Positions 34,356-44,450 of a stretch of DNA of 64,000 nt are shown in pieces; within the stretch, counting starts at the first letter, position 1; each line of letters starts with the position of its first letter. The notes under the pieces are model-generated. The model had not been told where the DNA came from, ran no database searches, and was given only the letters and a program-made list of their open reading frames with translations. This stretch comes from Adiantum capillus-veneris (Eukaryota; Streptophyta; Polypodiopsida; Polypodiales; Pteridaceae): the NCBI GenBank assembly GCA_014529385.2, contig CM043958.1, positions 137,371,043-137,435,042 on the forward strand, written 5' to 3'. The translations under genes and the position numbers were made by a program.

Positions 34356-35429
34356 TGAACTGCCACAGCCAATTTTGGGGCAACAACCACCTCTTCCAAG
34401 AATGGGACTAGTGGGTGTCAGACATACACCCACTACAGAAGAATTGGAGGAACAAGCCTTAGTGCATGTGCTTGTGTATTATGAAGAGCCAAGTGAATAT
34501 GGGGCTAGCTCAACATACTATCCACCCAAAGAGCCAAAAGCACCTGAACCTTGGAGCATGATTGGGAATGTTGGACCACCAACAGTAGCTCATGCTGCAG
34601 GAGAATGTAGATACAGTTTGGATGTACGCACATTGTTGCTCATAGACAATGGGGGGTTAACAGGACCAAGACTTGCCTATCAATAGAGAGCAGCTCCAGG
34701 AGCACCTCGCCAACCCTTAGGACCGTGCTACAAGTGTGGTGGTGACCACCTTATGAAAGACTGTCCTCACACAGAGATCATGAGAGTGAATGTGTATTGT
34801 CTAGATTGCGGCATTACTCATTTGATTAGTGACTGTCCAAAAAACCCAAATAAAACGGTGAAAACTACATTAAACATAGTGGGGGCGATTTCCTCAAGTA
34901 GCGGTTCAAAAATGAAACAATGATACTTATATAGGTCGTCACAAGAGTGCAAGCTCAAAAAGCAAGGGAACAAATTAGTAACTGAGGAACCTAAAACAAA
35001 TGCACCTGGTTATGAACAAAAAAAGTCAACCGTAAACACCTGGAAAGCTAGAAAGGAATGTGAACAGATAGCCCTAGCAGAGGAGTTAAAACAAACCAGG
35101 GATAGATTAAAGAGATCAGATAATTAAACTAACCTTGAGTTGGAAGTCCCTGAGACCAAAGAGCCTAATGAGACAAAGATACCAAAGAGTGCAAGTTCTT
35201 GAGGATCACTACTAGTTGGAAAAGTGAATGAACCTCTAGACGCACTTATGAAAGCCTATGGAGCGTGACTTTAGACTAAGCAAAACCAAGAGCAAAAATG
35301 GATGACTTATCCTTATGCAGAGTTAGAAAAGAAAATGTTGGAGATGTGTCAGAAAATGATCCAAACTGCCCAAGCTTTGTTAGAGCCACCTGCAAGTAAG
35401 TCAAATAGTTGGATCGCAGTTCCAACTCC
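34356..35429 (+). pseudogene. Gypsy-1 gag, C-terminal part with zinc knuckles
   Basis: Open from 34375 to 34686, then after a TAG two knuckles: CYKCGGDHLMKDC (about 34723) and CLDCGITHLISDC (about 34800), both CX2CX3HX4C as in Gypsy-2. A following NPNKTVKTTLNIV segment parallels NPNAPKITPLNII of Gypsy-2. The frame joins that of 15380-15416 once Copia-2 and one copy of the target duplication are removed. Stops are frequent after 34920. It ends abruptly where Copia-3 begins. The rest of Gypsy-1 (pol, 3' LTR) is absent from the window. Confidence 0.75.
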
Positions 35430-35734
35430 CTCACGCATTGACACTATGTTTCTCTTTCATCCACCATAGCTAGCTCGATCCATTCCTAACATTTGGTATC
35501 AGAGCTTTAGGTTATGCTAGCTAGATTTGTCATTATGCATTAGTATGTGTTAATTATTAACATCTCCATTAGATCGATTAGCATTTCATAGTTGTTGTTA
35601 CGGCTCATTGACATTTTCATAACTAGTTGCATCTCTCACTAATTAAGCACTAATATAGCTATGTGTGGGCACGTCCTTGGCACACCCAAGAGGCCACTAC
35701 CAGCATCCTTTGAATTGCATTTTAGATTGCCCTT

Positions 35735-35909
35735 TTGCATCAATTTTTGCATCATTTGCCTCTTCAATTAAATCCATTGAGCTCATTTTATTTTTGCATT
35801 GCTCACCTCATCCCGAAGTGCTCATTTCAAGCTTTCCATAGAGCCTTGAAGCTCTGCAATCCGAGCTCGGGAGCCCCTTCATCTCTATGCCCAAACCTTT
35901 TCCTAAAAA

Positions 35910-35950
<41 letters not shown>

Positions 35951-36629
35951 AAACCTGGTGGGCTCGAGCTTAAGGATTTAATTTTTGGAGATTCTTCACA
36001 AGGAAGCCCGTGGGCTTGTTGGCTAGCCCAATTTAGGCATACTATTGTTGGCTTGAGGTCTCGGGGTCAAAACGTTTGCCTATTGTGGGGGAGAGCGGGT
36101 GGACCTGTATTCTCAATTGGAAACGGTTTTTTTGGAGCTGGCGGGTCCACTGGGGAGGAGTCCCACAGCTGTGTCCTAATAGACAGCCCTCAAGGGGCAC
36201 CTTTTTTCGGCTCCACTAGTTGGCCATCCCGCGGCATTGCTCTCACCTCGGCCCTTAATAGGCCTGCTTTCCAACGAGCTTGCTGCCTCAAGCCTCCGAG
36301 ACCCTTTAAGGGCTTGCTCCCACCAAAGCTACAACAAAGCACCCTAAACCTTTCAAAGCCTCAAAGGCATCAAAGAACCCGACCCGAGGCTGCCAAGACA
36401 CACCATACAAAAGCATTAAAGAGAAGGATGAGCATACTTTCCAAAGAGTCATTAAGCCCTCAAAAGGGAGCCTTCCAAAAGGCATTCAAAGGCAGACCTC
36501 AGGATCTCATCGAGCTTCAAAAGGACTTCTCCAAGCACAAATTTCAAAAACCTCAAAGAGCACTACCTATTGTGAAGAGGGGTGAAGAAGAGGGGCTTCA
36601 CTCTAGTGAAGAGGAGCTTCACAAAAAGG

Positions 36630-36723
<94 letters not shown>

Positions 36724-36733
36724 GAATCCTTAA
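35735..36733 (+). other. Long open frame in Copia-3 leader, probably not coding
   Basis: 333 codons without a stop, spanning a (GT)n tract (about 35913-35946) and a (TC)n(AC)n tract (about 36633-36720). The middle is Lys/Pro/Gln-rich and matches no family I know. Part of its openness comes from the microsatellites. It is upstream of gag and its codons look unlike gag, so I treat it as probably fortuitous. Confidence 0.25.
36633..36720. repeat. Compound (TC)n(AC)n microsatellite, Copia-3 leader
   Basis: Same CT-then-CA architecture as in the Gypsy-2 LTRs, here about 130 bp upstream of gag. Confidence 0.95.
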
Positions 36734-36851
36734 AATTTGTAGCCAAGCATACAAATTTACAAATAAATTTTCTATCATCAATTGTGCTCGTGTAAAGAGG
36801 TAGACATTGGCTAGGAGAGTCTCCTAAGCTAAGACCCCTCTATTAGCACAA

Positions 36852-37778
36852 ATGGCGGACAAGGGAATAGAAAATTCAACGGGGAAGGGTTTCACACTTG
36901 GCAAGCAAAATTAAGAGGATATCTTATGAAAAAATGTTTGTGGTCTGTCATCAACATTGCCTTAGAGCAACAAGCCGAACCAGATGGAGTGCACACTAGG
37001 GCATCTACACTCATAGCAAGTGCGCAAAATTTGGCTAAAGACGAACAAGCATTAGGAATCATCATCACCTCCTTGCATGACAATTATGTACACTTCATAG
37101 ATGAATGTACACATGCACATGATGCCTGGCATGTCCGAGAAAGTAATTTTGGAGCCAGGGCCAAAAGAAGCAAAGTTAGTCGTAAAAGACAGCTTTACAA
37201 AATTACTATGATTGAAGGGGAGGACATTGCTAGCCTAGTGATAGGCTTAAGAGCATTGTCACGCAGCTCACTTACATCCAGGTTGAAGTACCAGAAGATG
37301 ACAAAGTGGCCATACTATTAAGTGCACTTCCACCTTCTTATGACCACTTAGTCACAATTCTTGAAGAAAAGGAACCAGAGCCACCATTTCAAGATGTCAT
37401 TAACTCAGTCCAAGTAGAAGAAAGAAAGCAAAGAGGTTCATTAACCTCATCAAGAGGAGTTTTTATTGCAACATCCTCAAAGGAAGGCATTCACCATCAA
37501 CATCGACAAACGAAAGAAAGTGTTATGAATGTGAAAGAATGGGACACGTAGCGAAAGACTGCTACACAAACAAACCTTGCAACAAATGTGGTAAGAAGGG
37601 ACACCCTCCTTCTCGGTGCTACTCAAATGGAGGCGGTAGCAGTGGAGAAAGCAGCAGCAATAGAAGCAGCAACAGAAGTCATGAAGGGAAGAAACTTGAC
37701 AAAGGATCAGCTCACATAGTAGAAGACAAAAAGGATGAAGACGAGAGCAACATTGTCTTCTATGAAGACCCATTTTGA
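36852..37778 (+). pseudogene. Copia-3 gag
   Basis: Begins MADKGIENSTGKG; a one-base loss near 36887 shifts the frame to WQAKLRGYLMKKCLWSVI. A UBN2-type gag region follows (AWHVRESNF, LYKITMIEGEDIASLV, ILLSALPPSYDHL), with another shift near 37290-37310. A further shift near 37530 leads to two zinc knuckles, CYECERMGHVAKDC and CNKCGKKGHPPSRC, then a Ser/Gly/Asn-rich and acidic tail ending in TGA at 37776-37778. Gag makes the particle and binds RNA. In this element it was the only protein. Confidence 0.85.
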
Positions 37779-37816
37779 AGATGCAACCTCTCTACTTGTA
37801 GGGGAGGACTTTTTCC

Positions 37817-37965
37817 TGTGTGGATTTTATCATCCTGTGTGGATATCACCATCCTTTGTGGATTTTTCCAGTGTGGATTTTATCATCCTGTGTGGATATC
37901 ACCATTCTATGTGGATTTTGTTAGCCTGTGTGGATATTACCATCCTGTGTGGATAGCAACTTATC
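37817..37965. repeat. Minisatellite (about 20-22 bp unit)
   Basis: Seven or more variants of GTGTGGAT followed by TTTATCATCC, ATCACCATCC or ATTACCATCC are head to tail. They occupy the place between gag and 3' LTR where pol would be. Confidence 0.85.
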
Positions 37966-38008
37966 AATCTTCAGTACCTTGTCATAGTCCAAACCTCAAG
38001 GGGAGGAT

Positions 38009-38328
38009 TGTAAAGTGTGAGCTTTGTCCTAAAGTGTGAGTCAAGGAGAGGAGAGTGGATTTATCCCACATGCTATGGAGCAAGGATGTAGAGCTACTTA
38101 AAGCTCATTTCATGAATGAATAAACACAACTCTATCTTGCACTACATGCTTGTCTATGGTGAGCCTGTGCTAAGCTAAGTCAATACTCAAGATTGTGTTT
38201 ATGAGTCCAAGCTAATTCTATCTTGGAACCTAATTCACTTGAGTGATAATTTTGCTTACACACACACTCACGCATTGACACTATGTTTCTCTTTCATCCA
38301 CCATAGCTAGCTCGGTCCATTCTTAACA
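38009..38328 (+). repeat. 3' LTR of Copia-3
   Basis: 320 bp, TGTAAAGTGTGAG to TCTTAACA. Its last 62 bp are repeated at 35430-35491. Confidence 0.85.
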
Positions 38329-39660
38329 CTAGGTAGAAACAAAAAAGGTCCTTTTTTTGTACCACCAATGCATGCTTTTAGCCTTAAAAATTCTAGCTTT
38401 GAAACATTCCCACTAGCAGGTCCACTAGTAGTTGCACAAGACATATAGACCACTCTAGACTGTAGCCATAACTCCCTTGTTGACCGATTTTAGCATCAAC
38501 TACCCTTAGCTTTTCCATCTTTTCTCACCCCCCCATTGAACATTCATGTTCAACCAAAAATTATTCATTGCAACACACCTAGCAACAAAACCAAACATCT
38601 ACCCACTAAGTCTTATTCACATCCCTTCATGTCTTCATCAACTTGGTTTCCCAACCTTGTTCATCACAAAATAGTTACCACCTAGATCAAACAACCGCCC
38701 CTTTTTAATACTTCGTAAGCAACCATCCTCATTAGTGGGGTCAAACAAAAACTTTGGGCACCACCATCCATTTGTAACACCCTCCTGTAATACTTTATCC
38801 AAGCACTAAACCAATAATGCAAACAAAGTTCTAGCAACATTTCTTTGCCAGTCTAAGCTTCCTCCTGCATCCAGCTTACTTCTAGCACAACATTAATCTG
38901 CATTGACTCCATCATGAATTTCTAACTCTCCTGCTGAACCATAAAGTAGAGAGGCTTTCATGCTAGAAGATTCTTCAAAAAAATTATTGTAAATGGGCCA
39001 CTGTATAGCTACTCTCACAAGAATGTCCATCAATTATAATGCACATACCTCCTTTAAAAGCATAGCCAAAACCATAACTTGGCTTTCTTCTACCTAGAAA
39101 GCTTCAATCGTAGGCCCCTCAACTAACCTTGACGCTGGCTTGGTAACTGTGGCACATTACATGGCCACATCTCCAGAGTTGTCCACAAAAATTGAACCAT
39201 ATTTTTGAGTCACCACTTTTTGTATGTAACCTTCCACTATTCCCCCTTCCAACTTTTGATGCCCTCATTGATGATCAATCAAACTCAATCCCAAGATTGG
39301 ACAAGCTCATCAACAAGGATGATGATTTTATTAAAGAGGATCTGGATGCAAAGGGGATAGCAAATGTAAAGGTGGTAGATGGTAAGGTGAACATGTAGAA
39401 GAAGCCAATCTAGGTGTGCAAGTGTGACAGTCCAATGTAGAGAAAGAGAGAGAAACTAATTTAACGTCGTAGGAAACTAATTAAAATTAAAAGACCTAAA
39501 GATGTAGCCGACAAGGAGTTGAACTCAAGACCTATTATTCAAGAGGGAAATGGCATAACCAATCTATCATACTTGGCATGGGTGATAGAAAGGTTATACC
39601 ATTTATCTCTTTTTATTGGCACACACATCCACACACGCGCGCACACACAAGAAGAAGAGA
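38329..39660. other. No recognisable gene
   Basis: Low-complexity, mostly C/A/T-rich sequence. A 68-codon frame at 39192-39398 has no recognisable motif. A CA-rich patch lies near 39620-39650. Confidence 0.45.
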
Positions 39661-39663
39661 GTT

Positions 39664-39840
39664 ATAACGTCGTAGGAAACTATCATAAAAGACATTAAAG
39701 ATTAGGTTAGATGTAGATTTACGTTAAATTAGATTTAGGTTTATTTAAGTTAAATTAGATTAGATTTAGGTTTATTTTTAGTTAGATTTACGTTTATTTA
39801 CGCTAGATTTAGATTTACGTTATATTAGATTAGATTTAGG
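39664..39840. repeat. Direct repeat flanking HIPP fragment, left copy
   Basis: AACGTCGTAGGAAACTATC, then GACATTAAAGATTAGG and AT-rich TTAGATTTAGGTTTATT units. A similar AACGTCGTAGGAAACTAA also occurs at about 39464. Confidence 0.75.
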
Positions 39841-40200
39841 TCTCCATAGACTGCGATGCCTGCATGAAGCGGGTGAAGAAAGCCCTCAATGGAATATAGG
39901 GTATTGCTGCCTTCACTCATGGTGGGCTCCGTCGATCCAAAAGTACTGGTGAAATGTCTTCAGAAGATAGGGAAGAAGGTGGATCTTTAGGGCGGCAAGA
40001 GTCACTACATCCCCGACAACGACCATCTAGACAACCTCTAGTCATTCAACAGCAACTTCAAAGTTAGTAACAAGAGCAAGAACGGTCCAAAGGGCCAATT
40101 GCTGTCGTCAGATGTGGATGGAGATGAGGCAGTGTCACCGCCGGAAGTTAACTCTCACATCTTTAGTGATGAGAATGCCAACTCTTGCCGAGTTATGTGA
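39841..40200 (+). pseudogene. Heavy-metal-associated isoprenylated protein (HIPP) fragment
   Basis: The translation starts VSIDCDACMKRVKKALNGI (the HMA metal-binding core, normally CxxC, here DCDAC) and, after stops and a frameshift, VDPKVLVKCLQKIGKKVDL. It ends in CRVM followed by a stop (40186-40200), a C-terminal CaaX box for prenylation. HIPPs are plant metal-binding/chaperone proteins anchored by a prenyl group. At least three in-frame stops and one shift make it dead. No intron is seen within it. It sits between two copies of an AT-rich direct repeat, which suggests capture by a transposon rather than a native locus. Confidence 0.7.
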
Positions 40201-40368
40201 AAAATTATGTGTTAAATCAGTTTTAAGGTTCTTATAATCCCTGCTAGTTTAGTTCTTTGTTTTTAATATAACATAATTTACGTTAGATTTAGATTTATGT
40301 TATATTAGATCAGACTTAGGTTTATTCAGGTTTACCCACACACACACACACACAAGAAGAAGAGAGTT

Positions 40369-40480
40369 TTAACGTCGTAGAAAAGTATCCCAAAAGACGT
40401 TAAAGATTAGGTTAGATGTAGACTTACGTTAAATTAGATTTAGGTTTATTTTTAGTTAGATTTACGCTTATTTACATTAG
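40369..40480. repeat. Direct repeat flanking HIPP fragment, right copy
   Basis: TTAACGTCGTAGAAAAGTATC, GACGTTAAAGATTAGGTTAG and the same TTAGATTTAGG units as 39664-39840, same orientation. Confidence 0.75.
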
Positions 40481-40769
40481 ATCGAGTCCAAGCAAGAATT
40501 ACTTACAGTTTAGGGTTTAGAGTTAGACGAACAGTGAAAAGATCTACTGTGAAAAGATGTTAAGATGCTGTAAAGTGCTACAGCTAGAGAAGAGGCAAAG
40601 GGGTTTTGTCCACTACATGCAGTATCATGTAGACGTGGGTCTGTAGATTTCTTGTACCCACATATATAGGTATTGACCAATAAAGACGAGATTATAACCC
40701 GGTGGTTCTAATCTCCGTGCACCTCTAGATCGAGGTGTGCGGGGATTGGACATGACTAGAGAATGTGAG

Positions 40770-40770
<1 letters not shown>

Positions 40771-40820
<50 letters not shown>
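40771..40820. repeat. (GA)n microsatellite
   Basis: About 24 GA units, 64 bp before the transposase ATG. Confidence 0.95.
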
Positions 40821-40821
<1 letters not shown>

Positions 40822-40883
40822 GACGAAGAATGCCAATAGAATATTAAATTTGTTGTCCAGGTTATAAGATTTTTATCCTCATT

Positions 40884-41930
40884 ATGAGTAGTGACGAGGA
40901 TGTGGGACCGTCCAACCGAAACACCTATCTCTCAACGAGGGTCTTATGTCCTTGTAATCAATGCAAGCATGTTGTGCGACGGACAAGACGTGTTTCTTTG
41001 CAGCACGTTCGCGAATTTGGCGAGTTCAATCCATCTATTATAGATCGAGTTGTTGCCAATTATAACTCGTCGGACTCTGACGCTGGCCAACAAGCAGCAA
41101 TCTTGCAACCCAATAGACGTGTTCGCAGGCGCTTTGGTCAAGCAGCATATGTGAGGCCACAAGATGTAGCCTCTGACAGCTCGGGGGATGATCATGCAGA
41201 GCACATTCCCAACGAGGCAATGTTTGAGCCCGAGATTGATGAAATGATCGAGACGATCATGGATTCAGAAAGGCTTATCTATGATGATATGAAAAGTGAA
41301 GCCGATACGCCATTGTATAATGGAGCACATATGTCTAGATTGAAAGCACTCCTGGTTCTTCTCAACAAGCGGGCAAAGTTTGGATGGAGTGACACTAGCG
41401 TCACAGCGCTTTTCAGGTGATCTATTACAATTAGTTTACTTTAATAAAACTCTAAATGTATAATGATCTGATAGATTTTTACACGATTGTATCGTATTTT
41501 TATGTTGTGTAGATTGCTTAAAGAGCACATACTACCAGCTGACAATGTGATGCCAGATTCCCGAGATGAAGCAAGAAAGATTTTGCGAAACTTGGGGATG
41601 GATTACAATTCTATCCACGCTTGTCCTAATGACTGCATTCTTTTCAGAGGGGAATACATAGACATGGAGAAGTGTCCGAAATGTGATTCCGAAAGATATC
41701 GAGTAGATCTCCACGGGACAAAAATTCCACAAAAGGTTTTGCGACATTTTCCTCTGCTTCCTCGCATCAAGCATTTCTTCGAATGTAAGTCCATGGCCGC
41801 CCTAGCATCATGGCATGAGGAGAATAAATCTTCGGATGGTGTGCTACAAATTCTTGCAGATTGCGCAGCCTGGAAACATATAGATGGAACATGGCCTCCA
41901 CACCGCCTCGTGTTCGAAGAGGCTCTTTAA
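40884..41930 (+). pseudogene. CACTA TNP2 transposase, N-terminal portion only
   Basis: Exon 1 (40884-41416) carries the transposase-associated domain (LCPCNQCKHVVRRTR) and an acidic linker. A 96-bp intron (GT at 41417, AG at 41511-41512) joins in frame to exon 2 (41513 on), RLLKEHILP, DSRDEARKILRNLGMDYN, CPNDCILFRGEY, CPKC and FPLLPRIKHFFECK. The catalytic half of TNP2 (the DGFNPF onward region still detectable at 1-885) is missing. The frame runs out at a TAA (41928-41930) just beyond WKHIDGTW. In TNP2 the protein is several hundred residues longer. The next gene's ATG lies inside this exon, so an internal deletion probably fused the two. Confidence 0.8.
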
Positions 41931-42969
41931 CCTCCCCTTCTTTGCCTGCCCCCACACCAGCCACAGCATGGCCATCTACGCCAGGTTTTGCGCGGCTGAC
42001 TGTTCCTAGCAGCTACACACCTCTACCTACTCCGCTAGGAGCCACCCCACTCGACACTCCTCGCTTCAGGGCCCAGACGCCGGTGGAGACACCTGACGTC
42101 CGTACCCCCATCGACACACCGCTAGAGACCCCTGCCGGGACACCTAGGTTCATGCGTCACCGGCCAAAGGGCTTGCCTTACTCCATCGACTTCAGCGGCG
42201 GCATCATCATGGATGATGACGGCAAGAAGGTGATCTCGCGCATGCGTGGTCTTTGCTCTCAGCTGTTTAGACACTACATACTAAACAAATGGAGTGAAGT
42301 ACCAAGTGATTTAAAAGACAGAGTCATCAGCATACTTCATGATGAGTTTTCCGTTCCAAAACGGGATCAGCGCTTCAATGAAGACGTGATGAAGATTCGA
42401 ATGCGCGAATACTGCAAACACAAGAATTCCGAAGTGCAAAAAGCAATCAAGCATGGGTGGAACAGGCCAGATTGGCTGGCCAAAGAAGATTGGAAGAATG
42501 CGAAGAAAGCGGCGCGCGAGAATCCCGACAAGTGGAAGCAACAAAAGGATGCAGCCAGAGCGCGAGTAGAGGCAGGGAGCTCGCACCACTTGGGGAGCGG
42601 TGGATGGGCATCATTTGAGGCCAATTTTGTAAGTGTTTTCGCATTGCTCTTTATGTTCGATAGTTTAGGGTTTATGAGTTTTTTAATTCTAACATAATGA
42701 AATCTTTGTATGTTTTGACAGTGGTCGATGACAGGACGTGATCCCACACCGTACGAGCGCGAGTACGCAGGCAGGAAGGGCTTAAACGCCCTGATGGACA
42801 TTCTCAGTTCTCGCGGCGGCATGGTTAGTATTAGGGTTTACTCTTTTCTATTTTTTGTATTGTTTTATAAATGTCGTTATATGTTTATACTTACTGAAAG
42901 CTGTCTTATTGTCTTTTTTTGCAGAATCCGACAGATACGCCGCTTGGACGCGATGAGACGTCTGACTAG
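41891..42969 (+). CDS. CACTA-associated Transposase_24 (Ptta/En/Spm)-like protein, three exons
   Basis: Exons 41891-42628, 42722-42823 and 42925-42969 give about 294 codons with clean GT/AG sites (GTAAGT at 42629, GTTAGT at 42824) and no stops. The N-terminus is Thr/Pro-rich with TP repeats (PVETPDVRTPIDTPLETP). The body has FRHYILNKWSEVPSDLKDRV and, farther on, KWKQQKDAARARV and SSHHLGSGGWASFEANF, matching the Transposase_24 pattern in which a GSxSF-like block follows a charged helix. These proteins bind CACTA ends rather than cut DNA. The start is the first ATG in frame after the TNP2 remnant. It could be shorter or longer. Confidence 0.7.
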
Positions 42970-43074
42970 ACGACGTCAGTTTAGTCGTAGCTAGATAGCA
43001 TTAGTTTAGGGTTTCTCATAGCTTATGTATCATGAGACGGATTTTATACGTCTTTTTGAACCATGTATATTATT

Positions 43075-43210
43075 ACATTTGTCACCGCATTTCATTTTGC
43101 CAATCAATTCTTTATGCCTATGATGTTGTACAATTGTCATTATTACATTTGCCAATCAATTCATTTTGCCTATGATGTGTACAATTGTCAATTTTACGCT
43201 TGTCAATTTT
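43075..43210. repeat. Imperfect tandem repeat (about 65-70 bp)
   Basis: Two units containing TTTTGCC, TATGATGT, GTACAATTGTCA and CCAATCAATTC, downstream of the transposase gene. Confidence 0.6.
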
Positions 43211-43344
43211 GCAAACAATGCGTCTTGTGGGTGACTATTTTGGGTCTATTATCTACCCTTGCACTTTTTTTAAAAAGTGAATCAAGTACAATATGGTTGA
43301 TGGGTGGCAGGGCATTCAATGCCTTGTCACCAAAAAAAAATTCT

Positions 43345-43570
43345 CTCGGGCGTCGCTATAACCGTCGCTATTTATGGCTCTGGAGCGTCGCTATAAGCGT
43401 TGCTATAGACTTCTGTGTAAACGTCGCTATAACCCTCGCTATGAGCGTCGCTATGAGCGTCTCTATATAGCGACGGTTTTAGCGACGGTTTTAGCGACGC
43501 CGGGGGTTATAAAAACCCAGTGTATTTCCGTCGCTAACAGCGTCACAAGAGCACACAACCTCTTGTAGTG
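43345..43570 (+). repeat. CACTA subterminal repeats and right terminus
   Basis: At least five GCGTCGCTAT-like units (forward) are followed by inverted TAGCGACGG units, then GAGCACACAACCTCTTGTAGTG-type terminal sequence. Read inward from the end it starts CACTACAAGAGG. Dense short subterminal repeats next to a CACTA terminus are the accessory-protein binding sites of the family. The likely 3-bp target copy is CTT (43571-43573). The left terminus was not found. Confidence 0.85.
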
Positions 43571-44450
43571 CTTGGATTATTTCAGTCGACAGGCTTAGTA
43601 AGAAAACACACTCTATGCCTATCAAAAAGACTATTAAGGCACATAAACAGAAACCCTATTTAGATCTCAAATTTTCAAGTATCATGCCAACATCCATAGT
43701 GACGGGGACAAAGATCCTAGATTGACCAGTAATTTCTAGAAGGGTCTCTTTGAGAATCCAGGAAGTAGATTAAATTTATCTTTCAGCCTATCATCCACAG
43801 ACAGATGACCGAAGTGAAATAACTAATTTAACGATTCTTGAATCTACTAAAAACCTATGTCATGGAAGTAGATCAATGTTCTCAATGAAAGAAGTACCTA
43901 TCTCTTATAGAGTATGCAAACAATGACATTGTACATACTTCTATGGAGAAAACACCTTTCAAGGCTAAAAAGGAAAGATCCAAAAGTCCATTACTACTTA
44001 AAGTATATGGAAAGATCTTCGTTGTTGATAAATATAGCCAATACTTACAAGAATCTTTTCCAAAGATTAAAAAGGTTATATCCATCTCATAAAAAAGGCG
44101 AAAAGGGTTGCTGCTAATAAGCACAGAAAAGCCTTAGCCTTTAAGGAAAATGATTGGGTCTTGCTAAAGTTTCTCAAGGCTCATCTAAGGCATACTACGG
44201 GCAAGAATCCTATGGGCCACCAAGAGTATTATGCTAAACTAGCAAAAAGATACTATGGTCCTTTCTTTTTAAATTCTTAAGCCAATCAATGAAATGGCTT
44301 ATTAATTAAAGTTGCCCAACCATTGGCTCATTCACAATGCTAACCATGTGAGCCTACTCAAGCCTTACAAAGGAGATCCACCAAAAGAACCAATAATGGA
44401 GGATGCGCCAGAGATCGAAGATCAAGAAGAGGTGTTGCAGTCCTAATTGA
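43571..44450 (+). pseudogene. Ty3/gypsy integrase relic, cut by CACTA
   Basis: Follows directly after the CACTA end: VDRLSKKTHSMPIKKT, a DxDPRxTSNFW-like stretch, AYHPQTDDRSEITNLT, then a C-terminal region with ENDWVLLKFLKAH, KRYYGPF and HVSLLKPYKGDPP in broken frames. A distal DQEEVLQS ends in a stop. The HPQTDGQSE and LAKRYYGPF/HVSLLKPY blocks are those of chromovirus-type gypsy integrases (SH3-like tail, chromodomain position). Many frameshifts are present. It is the 3' end of the element whose LTR starts at 44975. Confidence 0.85.

Larger units (their letters stand above)
35430..38328 (+). mobile_element. Copia-3: gag-only, non-autonomous copia-type element
   Basis: A 62-bp stump of the 5' LTR (35430-35491) matches the end of the complete 3' LTR (38009-38328). 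It is followed by a tRNA-iMet primer-binding site (TTTGGTATCAGAGC). The interior holds a long leader, a copia-type gag with two zinc knuckles, a minisatellite, and a polypurine tract (CAAGGGGAGGAT) against the 3' LTR. Protease, integrase, RT and RNase H are all absent. It must have depended on another element to move. Loss of most of the 5' LTR at the junction with Gypsy-1 sequence is a later deletion. Confidence 0.85.
40884..43570 (+). mobile_element. CACTA (En/Spm) transposon, right part
   Basis: Groups the truncated TNP2 gene, the Transposase_24-like gene, subterminal repeats and the TAGTG end. The left terminal inverted repeat, expected to begin CACTACAAGAGG, is not present anywhere upstream that I could see, so the true left limit is unknown (the HIPP fragment and its direct repeats may lie inside it). 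Without the catalytic half of TNP2 it cannot transpose on its own. Confidence 0.75.

Noticed and set aside
37817-37965. Regularly spaced short repeats resembling a CRISPR array
   Set aside because: Units are contiguous variants with no unique spacers, inside a plant retrotransposon; it is a minisatellite.
38325-38350. CACTAGGTAGAAAC as a possible left CACTA terminus
   Set aside because: Beyond CACTA it does not match the right terminus (CACTACAAGAGG), it overlaps the end of the Copia-3 LTR, and no subterminal repeats follow.
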